Positions 55,446 to 64,000 of a stretch of 64,000 nt of DNA are shown piece by piece. The stretch covers positions 64,501 through 128,500 of the forward strand of contig NC_087112.1 in NCBI RefSeq assembly GCF_963855985.1. The letters are read 5' to 3'. The notes below the pieces were generated by a model. That model saw only the letters and a list, made by a program, of their open reading frames with translations. It had not been told where the DNA came from and made no database searches. Origin of the DNA: Ostrinia nubilalis (taxonomy: Eukaryota; Arthropoda; Insecta; Lepidoptera; Crambidae). A program made the translations under genes and the position numbers. The first letter of the stretch is position 1, and each line of letters opens with the position of its first letter.

Positions 55446-55711
55446 TGATGATGATTATTAATATTTTATTACGGAACCACTTGTTTCTTTTTTCTGTATC
55501 TTCGACAACGGGAAGTATACTGGACATGGTTGGAGAGCGTCACTTTCTTATGAACTTGGCAATGTCCAGTATACTGGACATAGGTTTTTCAGGAAACTGA
55601 AATAGTGAGATTTTTTTGGGTATTTTTTCTGGGGTCCCATACAAGCTAAGAAACGAAATCAGTAACTGTTTTATAAAAACTAAAAAAAAATTCCGTCGAA
55701 TGAAGGGTTAA

Positions 55712-56446
55712 GAGGCCTTACGATAACAAGGTTTACATAAATAAACAAAGTTTACAAAGCAAATATGCGCCGCGTAATAACAACACCATCTCGCTCTCTT
55801 AGGGCACGGAACCTTAAAAATATAAACCAAGAATAAATCCGTACGTGTCAGCGCGTAGCGTGTAACAAGATCCGCCCGGGATGTTATCGGAAAATACAGT
55901 ATTCAGGCCAAATTTCCTAACAAATGCGGGCCCAATGCTCTCAGACGTTGACAAATATGGCTCCCCCCTCCGTTCGCTGGAGAAAAAGCGCTCCTTTAAA
56001 TTGAACTACTCTCATATTGACTGTTGATTGATGAGCTCAAATCGATGTTCGCTTACACACAATCGACGTAATCATAACTCTCCGCCACAGCCTACTCCCG
56101 CTGCCTGCGACGACGCTCGACTCTGCGCGTTTCTGGTTCGGCTCACGCTGAGATGTCTGCGCTGTGGTCGGCTGCGCGGGTCGGGGCTCGTATGTGGTAC
56201 GCGTAGTTAGTGAATAAAAAAACGCAAAGCGAGTGGTTCGGTCCCGTTCCGATAGCGCGTACATGTCGTCAAATATTTATGAAGCTCGTGCGCCGCGACA
56301 CGGCGGCCCAATGAATTTTACACCGACGCTCCTATTGGGGAATTGCCTCGCGACTTCGCAACTCAATCTGGAGTCGGATTAAAGCATAAGGTGTGTTTGA
56401 TTTTCTTTGTATTTTCTCCGCACCTGCAAGCGTCTGGAGATATAAG
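55712..56446. other. Non-coding with CpG-rich island at 56030-56320
   Basis: Open frames on both strands over the island (56028-56264) reflect composition; no domain. CGCCGCGACACGGCGGCCCA and nearby blocks make it a regulatory or promoter candidate. Confidence 0.35.
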
Positions 56447-56454
56447 GTGCACAG

Positions 56455-57970
56455 TAGGGTGGAGCACGGTTGTATGGGAAAATTTTTTTTTTAGTTTCGA
56501 AGTTCTAATAGGGGGGGATTTGTGCCTTATATGAAAGTATAAATAACTGTAATTTTTTATCTCATTTAATGAATATCTTCTGCCTCCGCAGTGACTTCAA
56601 AATTTTATTTAAAGTTGAAAGTCGTCTAAGGTGAAATATTGCGCTCTATTTATTAGTAAGAAGGTATTAAATGACAGATAATTTATACATTAGATATTTA
56701 CTAAGGTAATATAACAAGAAATACATACAAGAATTAGATAAATTACTTTAATTATTATGCTTGAAAATCCTTTTTTGATCAAAATTTAGGCATCACGTTT
56801 CGCGATTCCAACTTGACTTTTATTGCACCTTATTAGTGACTTTCTGGATGCAGTGAGAAATAGAATCTTTGATCGTAATCTTCACAGGTCCCTCAACAGC
56901 TTGAGTGAGGTAGAGAAGCCTTAAAACAAAGGTTTGCTCTCACCACCAGATTTGACAATGTGCTGAATTTCTTAGTCAAATAAATATCTCAAAAGCGGCT
57001 GTTTGGTTAAGTAAATTAAATCAATATATAAAATAGCATTAAAGTGTATCACTGGTACTTAAAAAATTCTAGTTATTGAAGGGTGACTCGTACTGTGTGA
57101 CTTTAGTATGCGACGAGCGGCCAGCTCTCTGACATCGTAAGAAGACTGCTATCAGGATACTCGTAATAGCTTTTTCTCCGGGTAACTAGTTCTTTAATCT
57201 TTCATGGGGTATCTGGCAGGCCTCTCGAGGCCATAATCATTTTAAACAGATGACGGGTGCCATCTTTGCATGATGGTTTTGTCTTAATCAAAAATCAGGA
57301 AGAAGCATAGACTTTAACCACATAAGTAGCCAGAGGTATCAAAATTTCTATTGGATTTTAAGTTCCTACAATACAAACGTAGTATTCGGTACGCTCGTGT
57401 GATCTAACGGGCATGTTACAATTCACCAGCGGAAATTATTGCGAGATTTTGTGAGAATACGCCTAATTACCGCCGAAGCAATTGTATGCAAGTTCGCTGA
57501 TCAGTACTCAGATAAATTGGCCATTTCTGATCACATTTGTCCTTCAATTTGTTCAAATTTATAGATAGGCAGTTTCTCACATGTTTCCAGAGCTTTTCCA
57601 GTAGACTATCTGACAAAGACGCGAGTCGCGAAAAGGGCCAGAAAAATTCTCTTCTGGCGCTCCCTCACTGCCCTTATTAAAATTATAAACCCAAAGCCTG
57701 GCTTTTTTGTGTATTTTAAATTGAAAATATAGCATATCAGTAAACGGTTTGTGATAAAAAAATAGTATTTTTATTTAAATATTCCACAGATATGTGGCGC
57801 CTAAGTGAGGTCTAAAACCAACTTTTTTTATAAATTCAGTGTCGATGCGGAGGCAGTTACTCTAAACCGAATTGATTAATATTTTGCATGACTTCATTTA
57901 AGCCCTAAAGGCACATAATTTTGACTATTATATTACAGTTATCTGAAAAAAAAATTTTCGCTCCACCCTA
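56455..57970. mobile_element. hAT-like DNA transposon with 8-bp target duplication
   Basis: Starts TAGGGTGGAGCACGG and ends (inverted) TAGGGTGGAGCGAAAA, with long T runs just inside both ends. GTGCACAG flanks both sides (56447-56454 and 57971-57978), an exact 8-bp duplication. At 1516 bp it could hold a transposase remnant, but I found no reliable motif on either strand. TAGGG ends plus 8-bp duplications favour hAT (inference). Confidence 0.8.
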
Positions 57971-57978
57971 GTGCACAG

Positions 57979-58762
57979 TTCAATTTACAAAAGTATCTTT
58001 TATAAATGAACACACACCTTAAAATCGTATTGAAAATAGATGCTATCAGACAACACCTGCTCCACAGCATTCATGTTTGTGTCGATGTAAGGTAGGTGTC
58101 TTTTTTCATATAACAGAAACGTGATTGAGTTCAACACTCGATAAAATACATATATCCAGAACTTCTTACCTAACCAATTGGCGCCATAATATCAATACTG
58201 CAATACTGTTCTTACTAATTCATTGGAAGCAAAATAAACAAAAACTAAAATCGTATTTTAGGAAAAACACAGAATCAGCCCGATATCTCTGCGAGTTGCG
58301 CTGCTAAACAGAATTTTTCAAGCGCAAATAATTAAGAGCATGATGGCGAATGTTTTGGAAGCGATGTTTGAGCTGCGCTCAGCGCCGAACGAACTCGCCC
58401 GAACGCGATAGCGTCCAGTACTTCTGGCGGGACTAAAAAATCTGATCGCGCGGGACGCGTCGAGTGTGATTAAACAAAAACGAAACAGAAAAACAGTCAG
58501 CTCGAGGCTATCGAGGACGTTGCCATAAGTTGCGGGAATGTTTTCTCTTAATAGGTAGGTACTTTCTGTAATATATTTATATGTAGTTATAGAATAGCGG
58601 AAGTTTTGATTCGCATACTACAGACAAATCTCAATGGCTTGCTTTTTGAACTATTCTAGATAACAGAGTAAATAGTGATAATGCCGATCAGTGTAGAGGA
58701 TTTTTGCATTTTCTATTCTAGTTAAAATGGAACCCGAAAGTTTTTTCTATAAAGATAACAAG
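57979..58762. other. Non-coding with GC-rich island at 58340-58470
   Basis: The island (CGCTCAGCGCCGAACGAACTC, split as CGCTCAGCGCC and GAACGAACTC, and GCGCGGGACGCGTCGAG) is non-repetitive in this window. No gene. Confidence 0.35.
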
Positions 58763-58933
58763 ACAGGCATTTGACCGCAATCGCACCTGGTGTTAAGTGA
58801 AATGCAGTCTAGGATGTTTAAATCTTTTAAAAGAAATTTTATAAAATCGTAACCCTTCCATTTACTTTTCTCCGTTGCGTGCATAGCAGGTGCGATTGTG
58901 GTCAAATAACTGCCTTGTTATGCATAAAAAAAA
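58763..58933. mobile_element. Inverted pair of LINE 3'-tail fragments
   Basis: 58763-58816 is the reverse complement of the tail at 39990-40070 (GCATTTGACCGCAATCGCAC, CTGGTGTTAAGTG). 58886-58933 repeats it forward (GCAGGTGCGATTGTGGTCAA, TTGTTATGCATAAAAAA). Two insertions or one inverted duplication. Confidence 0.6.
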
Positions 58934-58986
58934 ATTACCAATATAAGAAATATTTAATGTGAGATCACTCAATTAGCCCCACTTAA

Positions 58987-59219
58987 TCCCAACTAATATT
59001 ATAAATGCGAAAGTAACTCTGTCTGTCTGTCTGTCTGTTACGCTTTCCCGCTTAAACCTCGCAACCGATTTTGATGAAATTTGGCATAGAGATAGTTTGA
59101 GTCCCGGGAAAGAACATAGGATAGTTTTTATCCCGGTTTTTGAAACAGGGACGCGCGCGATAAAGTTTTTCTGTGACAGACAAAATTCCACGCGGGCGAA
59201 GCCGCGGGCGGAAAGCTAG
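58987..59219 (+). mobile_element. Short non-autonomous Helitron with (GTCT)n
   Basis: Starts TCCCAACTAATATTATAAAT after an A and ends CGCGGGCGGAAAGCTAG before a T. Holds GTCTGTCTGTCTGTCTGTT near 59020 and ACCGATTTTGATGAAATTTG, both usual for this family. 233 bp. Confidence 0.75.
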
Positions 59220-59524
59220 TTTGTTATAATTAAAAACTTCCACGCTGGCCATTACGGCCACCGGCCACGACACATCACTAATTCAGCCCCAGTTTTTCCG
59301 CGGTGCATTGAATTAGCCGCCGCGCCGGTCATTAATAAATTGCTTGTTTAAATCCAATTAAGATTTCAACGTTTCGGATGCGACCATTCCACTGCTTCGG
59401 AGTGTAGCGGCCTGGCGTGGCCACATCACCTCTAATTTGGACATTTGTCTAATTTTAAGGCGTGTGGTTTATGTCGCAGTTCTTCTTCTTCGTCGCTACA
59501 CTCTTGCCAGAGTGGTCGTGGTCG

Positions 59525-59788
59525 TCACACCCGGTCCAGTTCCAAGCCTAACAATCTGTCGACATTCCTCCCGCACTGCAGCCTTTCTTGTGCACTCGTG
59601 GAGTGGACCATTGCATTGAGTGCGGTTTTGACCTGGTCAGTCCAGCGCATGGGCGACCTGCCGCGCGCTCTCGTGCCCTCAACCTTCCCCTGCAAGTCGT
59701 TTAACAGAAGCGACGTCTCCACGTATAATATGGCCAAAGAAAGTGAGAATACGACTTTGGACGATGGAAGAAAGACGCTGTTTGACAT
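59525..59788 (-). pseudogene. C-terminal piece of another LINE
   Basis: The minus frame contains GKVEGTRARGRSPMRWTDQV, then KTALNAMVHS. The RGRSP.RWTDQ block is the C-terminal signature of a LINE family related to, but distinct from, the RPPTRWTDD tails elsewhere in the window. It is followed by diverged sequence and a stop at 59525. The N-terminal half of this frame (SVFLPSSKVVFSLSLAILYV) shows the order of the family only loosely. Confidence 0.55.
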
Positions 59789-60107
59789 AAGTTAGATGTA
59801 CGCAGTAAGATAGTGCTATAGACCCGTGTTTTAAGATTGAAATCGGTGTTGGAAACTTGTGAGTATGGAAGAAATATTAATGTAAATACAGAGGTATGTA
59901 CCTAGTTGTAGGTTTAGGAGCTACATAAAATTCTACTTCACCGCCTGAATTAAGATAAGAATAAAGGTAGAATTAAGTCTAAAAACACATTTAAGAGCCG
60001 TCTTTGCGAGCATGGACAATGCGCCACAATATTACAGATGCAGCTCGCTCGCCGACAGTGTGCAGTTACAGTGCACCGCATTAGCGGGCGGGCTCGTTAG
60101 CCGCGGG

Positions 60108-60137
60108 TTGGCGCAAACATTCGTGAGTTGGCGCAAA
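60108..60137. promoter_or_regulatory. Two E2F-like sites in a 20-bp direct repeat
   Basis: TTGGCGCAAA occurs at 60108-60117 and 60128-60137, each followed by a similar (C/T)A(T/C)TCG(T/C)GAG. On the minus strand each is TTTGCGCCAA, a textbook E2F site. They lie in a CpG-rich block (60050-60170) with no gene recognised. Confidence 0.4.
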
Positions 60138-60773
60138 TACTCGCGAGGCCACGCCGCAAGAATGCGCTCTGTTTGATGCATGATTTGAGGCCGATGGTAC
60201 AAGCTTTGCTTCGTTTGGGACTAGAGGCGCAGTGTAAAATGTCCTTGTTATTATTATTTATTTTATTTTCTGGCAAAAACCATTTGTAGGGATCCAAAGA
60301 GCAATAGCCACTGTTGCGTTCTCAGATTCGATCATGTTCAATGTGATTTTTAGACTGTTTTCAATAAAATAAATTATCGTAGACTGAAGTGCGTAAAACT
60401 TTTCCACGTTAATTAATTTTAATCAATATTGTTTATTTCATTGTACTTTCTGTGCAATGGATGTTTAAGTGATGTAACACTATTAATGAACAGAATCATA
60501 AGTAGTAATTTGTATTAATTTAAATAATTAATTACTCTGAAAGTTTTTATCCCCTCCTCCAGTTATATAAGATATCTTTATGTCATAATATTATCTAAAG
60601 CAGGTGATAGTTATTATAGCTTTTTATTTTTCTAATGATAGGACATTCTAACAGCATAAAATGTATACTGTGAAAACAATATTTCCTTCAACTTGATTTG
60701 ATTAGAAAGTAATTGAAATGTAACAATAACTCGTCGCGTCGTATCCCGCAATTCCCGACTTAACGCCATGCAC

Positions 60774-60794
60774 GTGACGTGTGTGACACGTCAC
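60774..60794. promoter_or_regulatory. Perfect palindrome of ACGTG/CACGT motifs
   Basis: Arms GTGACGTGT and ACACGTCAC flank GTG. With CACGTG just upstream (60771) this gives three overlapping E-box or CRE-type half sites. GC-rich surroundings (60730-60850). Candidate bHLH or bZIP binding cluster (inference). Confidence 0.4.
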
Positions 60795-61234
60795 CCGCCC
60801 GGCATTGTCACGCAGTCAGGGCTAATCAACGCGAGCCTCTCTAACGACCAGTCAATACCGAGGCCTAGTAATTGGACTAACTTTGTGATGTCTTCGATGA
60901 GGCAGATAATCTAAATTATTCATGCACTTCAGCTTTATGATTGTAAACCTTTAAGGTCAGGTCTCTGAATCGAGATTTTCGACTTGTTAGTACTCATCTT
61001 CTAACCAAGTGTGAACTATTTATATTAAATTCAGCATTGAATAAAATGAGCTGGAAATCTCGATTCAGACATCAGACCACAATAAGACTTTCTGAGTTGA
61101 TGTCAAATTAAACACATCTCAACTCTCAAGCCACTGAATGGGCTGCGCTGAAAAGCACGCAGATAGTTTTCATGGCGTAGGTACAAAATATAATTTCTAT
61201 TTTGTTGTACATAATAGAATTTCTATTTTGTGGC

Positions 61235-61290
61235 GTAGGCTTTCGCTAAGAAAATAGTTTAGCGTGGGCAAAACCGCGGGCAAAAGCTAG
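61235..61290 (+). mobile_element. Helitron 3'-end fragment
   Basis: TTAGCGTGGGCAAAACCGCG, GGCAAAAGCTAG before T. It matches the usual GCCGCGGGCAAAAGCTAGT end. No matching 5' end was located. Confidence 0.5.
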
Positions 61291-63059
61291 TCGTACATAA
61301 AACGTTACCCATCCCCGACGTTTCTATCTCAGGCCCGTATTTATTGATTGTCCCAGGCTTTTTATTAATTCAATCAGAGCTTGTTTTATTGGCTGCTGAG
61401 CAGGCGATGTTGGTTTCTCCCGATTATTATTTACCTTCATTAAGTTGATTCCGCTGTTCCTTAGGGAACGCTGATTTAGCTGATTGATATGAGCAGATGG
61501 ATTTAGGGTTCCGTACTAAAATGGAACTGAAATGAGCTTTTTCTCAGAAAAGGTAGTCAAAACCACCTGTATTAATTTAACTTGGTAAAGTAAGGGAAGG
61601 TATTTTCCGTCGAATTAGAACCTTGAAAGATGTTAAAAGATATTTTAGTAAGCGACATTAATAAAGGTAAGAGTAAAAAATAGTGTACGAAAATAGATGC
61701 AGAGAAATGAATGAGGACAAACCTCATTAACTCAGAACCCTTAGTGCACGATTGCAACTCGCACTTGGCCAGGATTTTTCCTTTGTTTGTAATTAGCTTT
61801 ATTTAATTTTTATTTGGCAGATATTTAGTACCAATATGACGTGTTCTGCTGCTAAATTATATTCTCTGAATAGAAATACTTTAACATACGACATAGATAA
61901 ATAAACGTGACTACGTGACATACTTAATTACTTATTTGTGTTTTTGAATTATACATTTAACGTTTAGTATTATATTTTACAAGAATTAATTTGTTTAATT
62001 AGTCAAAATCAGTGGGTAAATACTGTCGCGTATTGCCCTAGTTTCCGGAGTAGAGTTCGGCTGAAACTTTTGCGATTCCTGAAATCAAGTATGTATCGTC
62101 ATGGTCTTTCGAAGTTAGACACCAATTAACGTTATTAAAATATATTCAAAATCCAGAATTCCAGATATCTTTTCAAAGGTTTTTAAGCTCGTTGATATCA
62201 AAATATAATGCTACAATGAACGCTTTTCGGCCATTCTCAGATGAGCTAGTTTTTGCGTGTCCGGGCTGTTAAATCGTAAAAAATGACAAATTAGAGACAT
62301 GCAAGTATTTTTATATGTTACTTAACAACCCTATCCAGTTGTGCATTAAATCATAGGCCTCTATTTTAAGTATTTGTGACTTAATTAATTTCATGAACCT
62401 CTGTTCTCTAATTACCGTTACGCGTCCGCACACCGACTTAATGTTAAAAGTTGGCTGTAATTTTTATGTCGTATAGATTTGGTTCACTCCATTCAACATT
62501 TTAAAGAGTACAAAAGATTGTCTTATGCATAGCAAAATATCTATTCAATAGAACCATTATGTAAATAATTAGAATTAAAAAACTGCTTGTCCGAGCGAAA
62601 GTCCTAATTCCCGTGACGTTTTCTGTTTTTGGGCACACAAGCCTAAATAATAATATTTGACACATCATTTACGCGCGCGGCGCGAGCCCTTAGTTAGTTC
62701 TAAGACCTGTTAGCAAGTAGACGTCTATTGCGTTGGCGTACCGTCGATGAATTGCATAAGAGTATAATTACCATATCTTTGGTTTTCAATTTTTCTATTT
62801 ACCATGTCCTTATTTTTATATTCGATTTTTGAAGGTAGATCCACGTTGTTAATTTAAATAGAATCAGTACTTTGGCCTTCATACGTTGTAGTAAGACAGT
62901 ATTTGCATACGCTGCAGATTTTGGAAATTTTGAAGAAAAACTGTCGTTTTATAATTTCCATGTACTAATTACCATATATTAATAATCACCGTTGTATGAA
63001 ATTATTACCTACAAATTGCACTCACGATTGAATAAGTATGATGATAAAATATGAAATAT
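61291..63059. other. AT-rich non-coding DNA
   Basis: No gene or element ends recognised. A 35-bp patch at 62670-62690 (TTACGCGCGCGGCGCGAGCC) is CpG-rich. Confidence 0.4.
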
Positions 63060-63310
63060 ACCTAGACTTTCCCATAACAACTTTACGGACTTTTCTTCCA
63101 ATCTGAAGTCAAAATTTTGAAAAGCTTTCGTTAGAGTAACCTCGAAATAGATTCGATTTCATGACGAATGTTCAGCTTCAGTTGCTGCATGGTTGTTGGA
63201 TTTTAGAGTATATTTTAACCCCTAAGGTAACCCCACAAAAAGAAGTTAGCTGGAGTGAAATCGGGGCTTCTTGATGGCCAGGAGATGTCACCCCTGCGTG
63301 AAACATGTCT
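63060..63310 (-). pseudogene. DDE transposase C-terminal relic (IS630/Tc1/mariner type)
   Basis: The minus strand reads GWPSRSPDFTPANFFLWGYL then, with stops, MQQLKLNIRHEIESI. The RSPDxTPxxFFLWGYL block carries the third catalytic acidic residue of Tc1/mariner-like transposases and is typical of the group whose relics are common in insect genomes. The first two catalytic positions and both ends are absent. Confidence 0.65.
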
Positions 63311-64000
63311 CGTACCAGACACTTATTTTTACTATTAATATCATTGATGAACATGTTAAATCATTAATTAATTCTAATATAATACCATTAAAATCTATCC
63401 ATATTACCTTTGCCCTAAGAAGATGAGATTGTCCAACATTAACACTTACCTGGTGCTAACCCAAGTAACATTTTACTCCATTTAAGAGTTCAATAGTCGT
63501 TCACATGTACTCCACAAGCTGTGTATGTCAGCTGTATACGAGCTGTATAGCTTGCTATAATGCTTTTATAGAGCCAGTTTGGGCACAAATTAGACAGCTT
63601 TAAGTTCACTATGGCTGTACATTAGCAGTATAATAGCATTATAATAGCAGTTTAAGTAGTAACATCGTACTTAAGGCTGACTTACGGCACTATATGGGAC
63701 GCAGTGTGAACCATACAACGTACGTGAGGACAATAAAGAGTAACAAGTGGCTAAATGCACAGCTTTCAAAGTTATAAAGTACGACAAAAGTACTCCAATG
63801 CTACCTAAAGTTCACGTGTGTCTTAAATTATTTCCACATTTTAATATTAGTTTGGTATTTGTACGTGAGTGCCAAGAGGGAAACAACTCGGGCGGATAAT
63901 CATTTATGCAAATAATAACACGGGTTTTAAATACTTAATAATGTTAATGCCATTGGGAATGCAACTTTATCGTGAAATGTATACATATTTACAGCTAAAA
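63311..64000. other. AT-rich DNA with short internal repeats
   Basis: 63530-63660 has repeated AGCTGTATA and TAGCAGTATAATAGCATTAT motifs. No gene and no element ends recognised before the window stops. Confidence 0.35.

Larger units (their letters stand above)
52617..55707. mobile_element. piggyBac-like element shell with nested insertions
   Basis: Ends are TTAA|CCCTTAATTCGACG (52613) and the inverted TTAA|CCCTTCATTCGACG (55711), i.e. TTAA duplications plus CCCTT termini, as in piggyBac. Subterminal inverted motifs support it: GTCCAGTATACTTCCCGTCG at about 52976, a second diverged copy at about 53029, and the inverse CGGGAAGTATACTGGAC at 55510-55526. The interior holds a transposase C-terminal scrap, a mariner (53301-54594) and an RTE-type LINE fragment (54595-55445). 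Confidence 0.65.

Noticed and set aside
56028..56264. Coding exon in the CpG-rich island
   Set aside because: Open on both strands because of base composition; no protein-like pattern.

Overview
The window reads as AT-rich, repeat-dense DNA from an insect, almost certainly a moth or butterfly. This is an inference from the repeats. They include a Dong/R4-type LINE sitting in a (TAA)n tract, several short Helitrons of the kind that start TC-TATACTAATATTATAAA and end GCGGGC...CTAG, RTE-type LINE tails with an RWTDD motif, and piggyBac and mariner relics. No bacterial operon, CRISPR array, rRNA gene or intact tRNA gene is visible. Only one stretch looks like a host protein-coding exon: a small secreted peptide on the minus strand at 50991-51227.

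Layout. 1-4731: a minus-strand Dong/R4-like LINE, cut by the window edge, split by a tandem pair of foldback MITEs and frameshifted once. 5240-7735: fragments that look like a decayed member of the same LTR family as the next block (28-bp array, short Ser/Arg-rich ORF, LTR start), with a 1.1-kb TIR element inside. 10764-17329: an LTR-bounded unit (two 529-bp direct repeats, TAAG on both sides) with no gag-pol but a 1.7-kb minisatellite and a second Ser/Arg-rich fragment. 18270-18498: a short Helitron. 20204-25446: a TIR element with 8-bp target duplications into which a complete Ty3/gypsy retrotransposon (20487-25100) has inserted. 27899-29725: two adjacent Helitrons, one with a helicase C-terminus relic and one that may carry a captured coding fragment. 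33131-39649: a young BEL/Pao element with matching LTRs and a single pol frameshift. 40-51 kb: mostly single-copy non-coding DNA with LINE tails, MITEs and GC-rich islands. 52617-55707: a piggyBac shell holding a mariner and an RTE-type LINE fragment. 56455-57970: an hAT-like element with an 8-bp target duplication. 58-64 kb: a Helitron, LINE tails, GC-rich motif clusters and a DDE transposase relic.

The elements do not work together as a pathway. They record successive insertions. The gypsy and BEL elements look young because their LTR pairs are nearly or fully identical. The Dong, mariner, RTE, piggyBac and DDE copies look dead. The GC-rich, non-repetitive islands (about 7.8, 19.7, 26.2, 27.4, 30.4, 31.8, 41.5, 56.1, 58.4, 60.1 and 60.8 kb) are the best candidates for host regulatory DNA, as in a large intron or gene-poor interval. 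All comparisons were made by eye, so family names marked as inference need a database search.
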